A stretch of DNA of 33,237 nucleotides from Haloimpatiens lingqiaonensis (GTDB lineage Bacteria; Bacillota; Clostridia; Clostridiales; Clostridiaceae), in NCBI RefSeq assembly GCF_901447495.1, contig NZ_CABDWS010000033.1, positions 1-33,237 on the forward strand, written 5' to 3'. This document shows, one piece after another, positions 25,180 to 33,237 of this stretch (position 1 is its first letter; each line of letters begins with the position of its first letter). Both the position numbers and the translations under genes were made by a program. A model generated the notes under the pieces. That model was not told where the DNA came from, did no database searches, and worked only from the letters and a program-made list of their open reading frames with translations.

Positions 25180-26739
25180 TTATACCTCCTCTATTGCCCA
25201 ACCTATGCTACTAAGTTGATTTTTTATTTCTTTATCCAACTCTAGAGACTCAGACATAACCTTAGAAAGTTGATTTATCAATCTATCCATTTTCTCTTCG
25301 AAAGACTCTCCATCTTCCTCAATTGGAGCAACACCAACATAACTAGCAGGAGTTAGATTATAATCTTTAGCCCTTATTTCTTTAAGAGTAGCAACTTTCC
25401 AAAAACCTTGCTTATCTTCATAGGTTATTTCTGCACCATCTGCTCTTATTGCTTTCTTTTCATGATTTCTGAAAGCATGATAAATTGATGTAATATCATC
25501 GATGGTTTTATCGGTTAATTTAAGTTGTGTACGGCTATCTTCTAGTGGTTCAGTTTCCATATTGCGTGCATCAATAAAGAGTATTTCACCATGTCTGTCA
25601 CGATGCCCATTTTTTAATTTGTTTCTTGTTATAAACCAAAGGCATACAGGAATAGATGTGGTCGAAAATAATCCACCTGGTAAGGTTACAATACAATCAA
25701 TTTTGTCATCTTCTATTAAGTTTTTACGAATTGTGTATTCGCTTATAGTGGACGACGAGAGAGAACCATTAGCAAGAACAAAACCAGCTGTACCGCTCGG
25801 AGCCAAGTGATATAGCATATGTAGAATCCAAGCGTAGTTAGCGTTACCTGCAGGAGGGATTCCGTATTTCCCCCAACGTGGATCATCAATTAAACGCTCG
25901 CCTCCCCAATCGCTTATGTTGAATGGGGGATTTGCCATGATGTAGTCTGCCTTAAGATTTTTGTGTTGATCATTGTGGAATGAGTCGGCATTCTGCTGAC
26001 CTAAGTTCGCATCTATACCACGAATAGCAAGATTCATTTTACAAAGTCTCCATGTATTATAATTGGACTCCTGTCCATAAATTGCAAGTTGACCGTCGAT
26101 TCTTCCTTGCCTGTCTTTTACAAACTTTTCACTTTGAACAAACATTCCTCCAGAACCGCAACAAGGGTCATATACTCTTCCATCGTGCGGTTCAATCATA
26201 TTTACGATTAGTTCAACAACACTTCTAGGAGTATAGAATTCGCCTCCTAGTTTACCTTCAGCCCTAGCAAATTTACCTAGAAAATACTCGTAAACCGTTC
26301 CAAGAGTATCTTTGTTTGGGTCATTACCAATTTCAATATTTGCAAGTAAATCAACAAGCTCACCTAATGCCGTTTTGTCTAGAGAAGCACGAGCAAAATC
26401 TTTAGGAAGAACTCCTCTTAATGAGGGATTTTCTTTTTCAATTGTATACATTGCATTATCAATTACTTGACCAATTTCTGGTGTTTTAGCTCTTGCAACA
26501 ATATTATCCCAACGAGCTTCTTGGGGCACCCAGAAAACATTCTTAGCAGTATATTCATCTTTGTCTTCAGGATCTGCATACTCATCTTGTGAAATTTCTG
26601 CATATGCTTTGACAAAACTGTCAGAAATATATTTTAAAAATATAAGTCCTAAACAAACGTGTTTATATTCAGCAGAATCCATATTATTTCTAAGTTTATC
26701 AGCCATTATCCATAAATCTTCTTTTCTTAACTCAGCCAT
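25180..26739 (-). CDS. hsdM: Type I restriction-modification methyltransferase subunit
   Basis: This is the N6-adenine methyltransferase subunit; with HsdS it protects the host, with HsdR it also restricts. The N-terminal helical domain (1-150) is followed by the methyltransferase fold: AdoMet motif I DPCCGSGGMF (191-200) and catalytic NPPF (270-273). EFYTPRSVV (167-175) just before motif I is typical. The 519 residues are full length. Start after GGAGGAG. It follows the Phd-like gene by 76 bases. Confidence 0.96.
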   Translation of the reverse strand: MAELRKEDLWIMADKLRNNMDSAEYKHVCLGLIFLKYISDSFVKAYAEISQDEYADPEDKDEYTAKNVFWVPQEARWDNIVARAKTPEIGQVIDNAMYTIEKENPSLRGVLPKDFARASLDKTALGELVDLLANIEIGNDPNKDTLGTVYEYFLGKFARAEGKLGGEFYTPRSVVELIVNMIEPHDGRVYDPCCGSGGMFVQSEKFVKDRQGRIDGQLAIYGQESNYNTWRLCKMNLAIRGIDANLGQQNADSFHNDQHKNLKADYIMANPPFNISDWGGERLIDDPRWGKYGIPPAGNANYAWILHMLYHLAPSGTAGFVLANGSLSSSTISEYTIRKNLIEDDKIDCIVTLPGGLFSTTSIPVCLWFITRNKLKNGHRDRHGEILFIDARNMETEPLEDSRTQLKLTDKTIDDITSIYHAFRNHEKKAIRADGAEITYEDKQGFWKVATLKEIRAKDYNLTPASYVGVAPIEEDGESFEEKMDRLINQLSKVMSESLELDKEIKNQLSSIGWAIEEV

Positions 26740-26815
26740 TATAAAACTCCTCCATTACTAATGATGTTAAATGCTAAACATGGTTTTCATGAATTACATA
26801 CCAAACTGATAGCAA

Positions 26816-27016
26816 TTATATGTCGACACCTTCTTGCTCTTTTAACCTTATATATCTTTCATATGAAATAACAACAGCCTGCGGTTTATTCTGCTTGTTA
26901 ACAATTACTATCTTGTCTTTTTCATTAACCTCTCTGAATATTCGAGATGCCTGTCCTTTTAAAAATTCAGTAATAGAATGATATTCTGGTATTGGATTTC
27001 CTTTTTCATTTACCAC
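26816..27016 (-). CDS. Phd/YefM-like antitoxin-type protein, no toxin
   Basis: The 66 residues match the Phd/YefM antitoxin fold: SITEFLKGQASRIFREVNEKDKIVIV with a later KPQAVVISYERYIRLKE. Such proteins bind DNA as dimers, repress their own operon, and neutralise a Doc- or RelE-type toxin with a C-terminal tail. Here the tail is very short and no toxin gene follows; the next gene is hsdM. It is therefore most likely a regulator of the restriction operon or an orphan. The start is GTG, supported by AAGGAGG 7 bases upstream; an out-of-frame ATG two bases earlier opens a two-codon frame ending TAA. Confidence 0.8.
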   Translation of the reverse strand: MVNEKGNPIPEYHSITEFLKGQASRIFREVNEKDKIVIVNKQNKPQAVVISYERYIRLKEQEGVDI

Positions 27017-27048
27017 ATGGACACCTCCTTAAGACAGCCATTTTGAAT

Positions 27049-27079
27049 AATTATATCATTAAATCATTATAATTGTAAA
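27049..27079 (-). promoter_or_regulatory. Promoter and near-palindromic operator of the hsd operon
   Basis: On the minus strand TTTACA (27074-27079) and TATAAT (27050-27055) are 18 bp apart. AATTATA and TATAATT (27049-27055 and 27068-27074) form an inverted repeat that covers the -10 and spacer. This suits autoregulation by the Phd-like product just downstream. Confidence 0.6.
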
Positions 27080-27129
27080 TACCTTTGACTGGATAAAAGT
27101 AATGACTTTTGATATTATATATTTCTTAA

Positions 27130-27314
27130 ATTTCATTTTAAATAGATGACTCTGAATCAAACTTTTAGACAAAAAAGTCGGAAAGTCTAATTGAAAAACC
27201 CAAAACTACAGCATTCAGCCTCCTCAAACTTAATATCGCTTCCGCTCAAATTTGAGCAAAAGCATAAGCATTACAGCCGTCTTTACCTTAGAAAAAAGAC
27301 AGGCTGTTTTTTTA
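27130..27314 (+). terminator. Plus-strand terminator with no gene before it
   Basis: ACAGCC-GTCTTT (27273-27284) pairs with AAAGAC-A-GGCTGT (27295-27307) and is followed by seven T. A 14-base palindrome GCTCAAATTTGAGC (27244-27257) stands just before. Upstream on the plus strand there is only about 140 bases to the divergent hsd promoter, without a convincing frame. It may be an element-junction remnant or end a small RNA. Confidence 0.6.
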
Positions 27315-27820
27315 TTTTAAGGGGTTCGAATCAATAGAATTCTTCGCTTATGGATGAGGAAGAAAAAATATTTTTAGAAAATCCTCAACTAATGTGTTCT
27401 ACCAAGGCTATAAGGTGAGAGGAAAAACAATCCCCATTAGCTTCCAAGTTAGAAATTTAATGAGGTATTTAGCTAAGGGGTTAATAATTTCGGCTATTAG
27501 CAGAGGAAAGCAATTCACAGAAATATTTGTTCCGGTACTCAAACTGCAGGCTTGTGTCTTGTGGATGACGAGAGGAAATTACCTTAAATAATACTCTTTG
27601 GATTTGCCTTTCTTATGCACTACAAAAGAAAGCATAGTTTTCTCTCACTGCTCCTTGACAACTGAATATCCCGAAATGCAAGAGATACTTCAAGCAGAAT
27701 ATGCCATGACGATAATTCCGAGCGTATTCCTTGAAAGATAACGAGGTTGTGTCAAACAAGGCAAACCCTCTGGAACAGTAGCGTTTCGGGTCATTTTTAA
27801 CAGGCAAGGAGGTGAAATAA
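27315..27820 (+). other. Gap with decayed coding remnants before the primase gene
   Basis: No intact gene is recognisable. A frame from 27501 to 27587 ends CSGTQTAGLCLVDDERKLP and looks like the tail of a lost protein, since it is closed upstream by a stop. The base composition changes here from very AT-rich to more balanced. The strong AAGGAGG at 27806-27812 belongs to the next gene. Confidence 0.4.
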
Positions 27821-30145
27821 CTGAAACCACAATATGATAACTTGCCACAGATACTTAAAAGTAAGCCACAGTTTTGCTGTTGGAAATATGAAGAGCGAAG
27901 TGGTAGAAAAACCAAAGTTCCCTATAACCCAGTAACGAGAAAAAGGGCAAAACCAAATCAACGTGGTACATTTAAAGATTTTAGTTCGGCGGTAGCTGCT
28001 ATAAGTGATTATGACGGTATCGGATTTTTGGTAGGTAATGACATTTGTGTTATCGACTTAGATGATTGCTTTGATAGCGGTGGTAAGCTTAAGCCTGTTG
28101 CCCAAAGTATTGTAGACGCTTTTATTGATTGCTATATGGAACACAGTCCATCTGAAAAAGGGCTTCATATTTTCTTTAAGGCCACAGGCTTTAACTTTGA
28201 CAAAACAAAATACTATATCAACAACAGAAAGCTGGGAGTTGAGGTCTATGTGGCTGGAGCAACAAATCGTTTTGTTACCGTAACAGGCAATGTATATGCA
28301 AATGGTGATATAGCGGAGAAATCGAATGAACTACAGATGATACTAGACAAGTATATGTTGCGTCCTACCCCTGTGAAGCAAATTCTGGATACAGAAAGTC
28401 AATCCTATCTGTCTGACAAGTCTGTTATTGAGAAGGCTTTAAAATCGGCAAATGGAGAAAAATTCAAAGCATTATGGCAAGGAGATACGTCAGGCTATGC
28501 TTCTGCCAGTGAAGCTGATTTGGCACTTTGCGGTATGCTGGCATTTTGGTGTGGCAGGGATATTGGGCAGATGGACAGACTTTTCCGGCAGAGCGGCCTA
28601 ATGCGAGATAAATGGAATAGACCACAGTCCGGCAGTACTTATGGAATGATAACCATAGAAAAAGCAATCGCAAATGCTACTGAGATATACAAACCAGGTG
28701 GTAAGCGTTCATCAGCTACAGAAGATTTTGGTGAATGTTCCCTTGCTGGCTTTAAGCCTGAGAGTAACGATCGCTACCCTTGGACGGATATTGGGGCAAG
28801 CAGGTTGTTTGCTGATTATTATAAATCTTTTGCCCGCTTTGTTCCTGAAAGGAAGATGTGGTTTTGCTATGAGAATGGCATTTGGATTCCTGATGTCGGT
28901 AATCTAAAAGTAATGGAAATGTGTAAATCATTGGCTAACCAACTGCTAACCTATGCTTTAACTATTCAGGATGAACATCAAAGAAAGGCATACATTGACT
29001 ATTGCCGAAAGTGGCAGTCACGAAGATACAGGGAAACGGTGCTTAAGGATGCACAGAGCGTATATCCCATATCAATGGCTGAATTTGACCAAGACCCGCT
29101 TATGCTCAATTGTGCCAATGGAACATTGTTTTTAACATCCATGGATTTTCATCCCCACAACAGCGAGGACAGGCTTACAAAGATATCTGGTGTTAAGTAT
29201 GATCCAGAAGCAAAAAGTGAGCGATGGGATAGATTTATTCATGAGATTATGAGCGGAGATGAGGAAAAGGCAAAATTCCTCCAAAAGGCCTTTGGCTACA
29301 GTATCAGCGGAGACACTCGGTATGAATGCCTGTTTGTTCTCTATGGTGCTACAACTCGAAATGGTAAAGGTACGCTATGTGAGAGCATTCTTAAGGTATT
29401 AGGCAGTTATGGCTGTACCGCAAGGCCGGAGACTATCAGTCTGAAAAAGAACAATAACAGTTCAAGTCCAAGTGAAGATATTGCCCGGCTTGCAGGAGTA
29501 CGCTTTGTGAATATCTCCGAACCTAGCAGAGGACTTGTCTTAAATGCTGCACAGGTAAAAAGCATGACGGGTGGTGACACCATTAACGCAAGGTTTCTAC
29601 ATGAGAATTCTTTTGACTTTTCGCCAAAGTTTAAGCTGTATATCAACACCAATTATCTGCCCGTTATTACGGATATGACGCTGTTTTCTAGTGGCAGAGT
29701 GGTGATTATTCCTTTTGAACGACACTTCGATGAAAGCGAGCAGGATAAAAACCTAAAACGTGAATTCGCCAAACCGAAGAATCAGAGTGCTATCCTCAAC
29801 TGGCTAATTGAAGGCTATCAGTTGTTAAAGAAGGAAGGCTTGACTTTACCTGATTCTGTTAAGACAGCAACGGAGGCTTATAAACGTGACAGCGATAAAA
29901 TAGCATTATTTTTCGAGGATGCCTTGGAGGAAAGTCCTAACAGTGAGGTGCGGACATCCGAAGTGTATGCCCGGTATCAGCGGTGGTGTAGTGCCAATGG
30001 ATGTTATTCGGAGAATGCAAGAAACTTTAAACAAGCATTAACAGCTATTGCCCGTGTAGAACGGAAACGACCACGTTCTGGTGGTGGAATGACCACAATG
30101 CTTATCGGATATAAGCTGACTGAAGAAGAATTTCTTCTTATTTAA
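27821..30145 (+). CDS. Primase-helicase (PrimPol-like plus SF3 helicase), CTG start
   Basis: It should prime and unwind DNA for replication of the element. Numbered from the TTG at 27842: primase motifs IDLDD (71-75), SPSEKGLHIFF (102-112, His109) and VEVYV (133-137); SF3 helicase Walker A GATTRNGKGT (502-511), Walker B region RFVNISE (554-560) and sensor INTNYLPV (601-608); a C-terminal winged-helix-like region follows. I start at CTG 27821, seven codons before TTG, because AAGGAGG lies 8 bases upstream and the extra residues (MKPQYDNLPQ) fit the usual N-terminus of such proteins. The length, about 774 residues, is complete. Confidence 0.9.
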   Translation: MKPQYDNLPQILKSKPQFCCWKYEERSGRKTKVPYNPVTRKRAKPNQRGTFKDFSSAVAAISDYDGIGFLVGNDICVIDLDDCFDSGGKLKPVAQSIVDAFIDCYMEHSPSEKGLHIFFKATGFNFDKTKYYINNRKLGVEVYVAGATNRFVTVTGNVYANGDIAEKSNELQMILDKYMLRPTPVKQILDTESQSYLSDKSVIEKALKSANGEKFKALWQGDTSGYASASEADLALCGMLAFWCGRDIGQMDRLFRQSGLMRDKWNRPQSGSTYGMITIEKAIANATEIYKPGGKRSSATEDFGECSLAGFKPESNDRYPWTDIGASRLFADYYKSFARFVPERKMWFCYENGIWIPDVGNLKVMEMCKSLANQLLTYALTIQDEHQRKAYIDYCRKWQSRRYRETVLKDAQSVYPISMAEFDQDPLMLNCANGTLFLTSMDFHPHNSEDRLTKISGVKYDPEAKSERWDRFIHEIMSGDEEKAKFLQKAFGYSISGDTRYECLFVLYGATTRNGKGTLCESILKVLGSYGCTARPETISLKKNNNSSSPSEDIARLAGVRFVNISEPSRGLVLNAAQVKSMTGGDTINARFLHENSFDFSPKFKLYINTNYLPVITDMTLFSSGRVVIIPFERHFDESEQDKNLKREFAKPKNQSAILNWLIEGYQLLKKEGLTLPDSVKTATEAYKRDSDKIALFFEDALEESPNSEVRTSEVYARYQRWCSANGCYSENARNFKQALTAIARVERKRPRSGGGMTTMLIGYKLTEEEFLLI

Positions 30146-30419
30146 ACACAGTGTAGCAGCTTGTAGCAAGAAAAACAGGTTATATAAAAAATCGCTCTCG
30201 TATAGAGAGTTTAGTTTTTACCTGCTACATCTTGCTACAAAGCTTAATACCACTAAAACCACTGGATACAACTCCATGTGTTGATACCTACCCCCTAGGG
30301 GAGGTCAAATCTCCACACCTTTTCATCTGGACAACGGGCGTGGGGCAACGCGTAAAAAAACGCGGTTTCAAACGGGGTATATACCCCACAATCCATTTTA
30401 ATTTAGGAGGTAAACGATT
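30146..30419 (+). terminator. Gap with nested hairpin; structural genes missing
   Basis: TTGTAGCAAG (30161-30170) pairs with CTTGCTACAA (30231-30240), with CAGG/CCTG and CTCTC-GTATA-GAGAG (30195-30209) inside, then TTTAGTTTTTA. This probably ends primase transcription. The rest (30241-30400) is compact DNA with CCCCTAGGGG and CGCG motifs and no credible frame. In full phages the nuclease, terminase, portal and protease genes would be here. Confidence 0.5.
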
Positions 30420-31319
30420 ATGGCAACATCAACAACTTATAATAGAGCGTTTTGGAATGTTATGAAAGGAAAAGAAGAAAATAATCGAAATCTAAGCGAG
30501 GGCTTTGATAATGCAGGAGCCTATGTCGCACCAGACGAGTTCCGAGAAGGCTTTAACACTGCATTGGCAAAGGAGAATATATTCCGCAGATTTGCTACTG
30601 TTATCAATCTATCTTCTGCAGAAGGTAAAATTCAAGCGGTATCCTCAACGGGTACAGCAGATTGGGTTGAAGACGGAGATCCAATCCCCGAAAGTGTCGA
30701 TACATTTACACAGTTTCTGGTGAAATCATACAAGCTGGCATCTCTTGTCAAGCTAAACCGCTCATTCGTCACCGATATGAACTTTAATCTTGAAAAATAT
30801 CTGATGGGTGATTTTGCGAAGCGTTTTGGCAAGGCTGAGGAAAATGCATTGCTTAATGGAAATGGCACAGCTCAGCCAACAGGTATCCTTACAGCAGATG
30901 CAGATGTAACTACAGCAGACAATAGTACCATCTCTTTTGATGAGATCATCTCTCTGTATTTTTCATTAAAAGATGAATACCGAAATAACGCTGTGTTTAT
31001 CATGCACGATAATACAGCCATGCTTCTTAGAACCCTTAAAGATACAAGCGGCAGTTATCTGTGGAATTCTTCAGATAACACCATCTTCGGAAAGCCTGTA
31101 GTTACCTCTCCATATATGCCTACAGTATCAGCAGGAGCAAAAAGCATAGTATTCGGAGATTTATCTTATTACTGGCTGATTGAGCGTCAACCAATAACAA
31201 TAAAAAAATTAAGTGAGTTATATGCATTGCAAGGACAAATTGGATTTTCTGCTTACGAGAGATTGGATGGCAAGCTAATTCAACCGAATGCTCTAAAAAT
31301 ATTACAAATAAAAGCTTAA
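30420..31319 (+). CDS. HK97-type major capsid protein without scaffold domain
   Basis: The 299 residues match the mature part of HK97-fold capsid proteins: AFWNVMKG, then SEGFDNAGAYVAPDEF (25-40), ENIFRRFATV, a GTADWVEDGDPIPESVDTF segment, the FAKRFGKAEENALLNGNGTAQPTGIL segment, FIMHDNTAMLLRTLKD and the C-terminal GKLIQPNALKILQIK. The usual 90-110-residue N-terminal delta (scaffold) domain is absent, and no protease, portal or terminase gene is present. The start is well supported (TTAGGAGG). It may form shells in trans with a helper phage, or be a relic. An encapsulin is less likely. Confidence 0.9.
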   Translation: MATSTTYNRAFWNVMKGKEENNRNLSEGFDNAGAYVAPDEFREGFNTALAKENIFRRFATVINLSSAEGKIQAVSSTGTADWVEDGDPIPESVDTFTQFLVKSYKLASLVKLNRSFVTDMNFNLEKYLMGDFAKRFGKAEENALLNGNGTAQPTGILTADADVTTADNSTISFDEIISLYFSLKDEYRNNAVFIMHDNTAMLLRTLKDTSGSYLWNSSDNTIFGKPVVTSPYMPTVSAGAKSIVFGDLSYYWLIERQPITIKKLSELYALQGQIGFSAYERLDGKLIQPNALKILQIKA

Positions 31320-31394
31320 ATAATGGATTAGGCACTGAGTCATCAATTCTGCTCAGTGCCAGTTCCTTCAAAACATCGGACAGGAGGTCACGAT

Positions 31395-31598
31395 ATGGAA
31401 AATCAAAGTAACAGCCGCACAACCAAATCCGATATCGGAGGTACAGTCTATGTGGTGGAATCACGAGTAAGTGATTCAGCAAAGGAAAGTGCATATTCCA
31501 AGCTGAAACGACTGATTACAGTCAACGCAAAAAACCTTTCAAAGTTATCAGATAGTTCATATAAACCCACGGAAATCAACTCGACTTCTTCAAGGTAG
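31395..31598 (+). CDS. TnpW-like small transposon protein
   Basis: This 67-residue protein has the core IGGTVYVVESRVSDSAKESAYSKLKRLI (positions about 14-41), which resembles small TnpW-type proteins encoded next to TnpX recombinases of the Tn4451 group. The function is unknown; a role in transposition control is often assumed. The start at ATG 31395 follows CAGGAGG. A frame open further upstream (31356) is not needed. The recombinase starts 57 bases after it. Confidence 0.7.
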   Translation: MENQSNSRTTKSDIGGTVYVVESRVSDSAKESAYSKLKRLITVNAKNLSKLSDSSYKPTEINSTSSR

Positions 31599-32537
<939 letters not shown>

Positions 32538-32544
32538 CACCTAA

Positions 32545-32575
32545 ATTCCAGTAAAAATTTTATTTTTACTGGAAT
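32545..32575. terminator. Palindromic hairpin near the IS end
   Basis: ATTCCAGTAAAAA (32545-32557) pairs perfectly with TTTTTACTGGAAT (32563-32575). It may stop transcription into or out of the IS. Confidence 0.5.
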
Positions 32576-32598
32576 TGTATCTTTTTACATTTACTTAA

Positions 32599-32637
32599 AG
32601 GGCTGGTAAGCCCGCAGACCGATAGGTCGCAAAAATA
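32599..32637. other. Two short GC-rich stem-loops in the IS flank
   Basis: GGGCT-GGTA-AGCCC is followed at once by GCAGACC-GATA-GGTCGC, each a 4- to 6-bp stem with a 4-nt loop. They are compact and GC-rich against their surroundings. I cannot assign them to a known RNA family. Confidence 0.35.
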
Positions 32638-32695
32638 GATACACTTACCCCTACCCCAAGAAATCTTTAAAATCAATTTCCAGTTTTATATTTGA

Positions 32696-33237
32696 TTAAG
32701 TTTTTACAAATAGTGGGTTATGCCAACCATTTTCTATAATAAATCTTTCATCTCTTATATCTTCAATAACATCTATTTGGAGCATATATTTCTTTCTAAA
32801 ATTTCTTATACACCTAAAAAAATATAATTGCATTAGATTAAATGCTATTATTATAAACATTAATACTGTTTCTATGCCCGTAGGGCTATGAAGAAAACAA
32901 TGATTCAAATGCCATTCTGTTTTTAACTGATGAAAAGCATTATTTTCAATGTCCCACCTTTTATGCATTATTTCCCATAAAGTTTCTACCGACGTTAATT
33001 TATCCGTCGTTATAATCCATGACTCTTTAATTTCCATTTTATCTCCATTATATATTTCTTCTATAAACTTTATAAACCTTACTTTTATTTCTGAATCAGC
33101 CATTTCAAAATTATCTTCATCCCAAGCTTTTATCTTTAAATAATTTTTATTTTTTTTATTAACTATCCATTCTTTATCTGCCTCACGGCACTTAAATAAA
33201 GCTAGTGCATCTTTTACAATATGAAGTCGTTCATCTT
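32696..33237 (-). CDS. Transposase (IS4-like DDE type), C-terminal part
   Basis: The frame is open to the right edge, so the true start lies outside the window; at least 180 residues are seen. It includes WIITTDKLTSVETLWEIMHKRWDIEN followed by AFHQLKTEWHLNHCFLH (given here in two parts), where Glu of RWDIEN is likely the third acid of the DDE triad. The hydrophobic MFIIIAFNLMQLYFF helix and a basic FRKKYM segment close the protein. A Met at 33103 is internal. This pattern is shared by IS4-like and related unclassified ISs. Confidence 0.8.
   Translation of the reverse strand, partial: DERLHIVKDALALFKCREADKEWIVNKKNKNYLKIKAWDEDNFEMADSEIKVRFIKFIEEIYNGDKMEIKESWIITTDKLTSVETLWEIMHKRWDIENNAFHQLKTEWHLNHCFLHSPTGIETVLMFIIIAFNLMQLYFFRCIRNFRKKYMLQIDVIEDIRDERFIIENGWHNPLFVKT

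Larger units (their letters stand above)
32538..33237 (-). mobile_element. Insertion sequence, cut by the window edge
   Basis: A DDE transposase gene on the minus strand and gene-free DNA between its stop and the broken recombinase mark an IS inserted into tnpX. The precise left end is somewhere in 32525-32545. The terminal inverted repeat cannot be checked, since the other end is outside the window. Confidence 0.6.

Noticed and set aside
27323-27332. GGTTCGAATC as a tRNA T-arm or tRNA-derived attachment site
   Set aside because: The flanking bases do not form a T-stem and no acceptor stem or CCA end is present.
30232-30465. Open frame in front of the capsid gene
   Set aside because: No ribosome site, odd composition, and it overlaps the well-supported capsid start in another frame.
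30420-31319. Capsid gene as an encapsulin
   Set aside because: The sequence follows phage capsid motifs and no cargo gene is adjacent; the neighbours are mobile-element genes.

Overview
The window looks like a chromosomal stretch from a low-GC Clostridium, probably of the C. botulinum/sporogenes type. The reasons are the very AT-rich intergenic DNA, strong AGGAGG-type ribosome sites, a T-box leader, a glycine riboswitch, an [FeFe] hydrogenase-like protein, an ECF vitamin transporter and a TnpX-type recombinase. The species is an inference; no rRNA or other marker gene is present.

The left part (1 to about 19,850) is a host-like metabolic region with many short transcription units. In order it holds: a T-box leader whose gene lies off the left edge (minus strand); an aldehyde dehydrogenase; a DUF503 protein; a tandem glycine riboswitch with no gene behind it; a small hypothetical gene; a DMT permease; a YitT-type membrane protein; an HD-domain hydrolase; a sodium:solute symporter; D-serine ammonia-lyase; a DUF2238 membrane protein; a HesB-like Cys-rich protein; a purine permease; a two-gene unit of ECF S component plus class V aminotransferase; an M24 peptidase; and a ferredoxin-[FeFe] hydrogenase-like protein. 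The gaps are rich in small non-autonomous repeats. One family has inverted ends and an 8-bp target duplication. A second, two-hairpin element resembles IS200/IS605-derived palindromic elements; one copy sits inside a member of the first family and another supplies the stop codon of the HesB-like gene. There is also a 232-bp inverted repeat.

The middle part (about 19,900 to 27,130) is a defence operon read on the minus strand: Phd/YefM-like small protein, hsdM, hsdS, an FRG-domain protein and hsdR. The last four are tightly packed. The unit has one recognisable promoter, with a near-palindrome over its -10, and one terminator. The FRG gene between hsdS and hsdR and the toxin-less Phd-like leader make this more than a plain type I restriction-modification system.

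The right part (about 27,320 to 32,537) is the remains of a mobile element that looks richer in GC by eye: a primase-helicase that apparently starts at CTG, a lone HK97-type capsid gene without scaffold domain, protease, portal or terminase, a TnpW-like small protein and a TnpX-type serine recombinase cut off after about 290 codons. An IS with a DDE transposase follows and runs off the right edge. The element therefore looks satellite-like and now immobile.

Best leads for novelty are the FRG/Phd-containing type I operon, the capsid-only element and the orphan glycine riboswitch.
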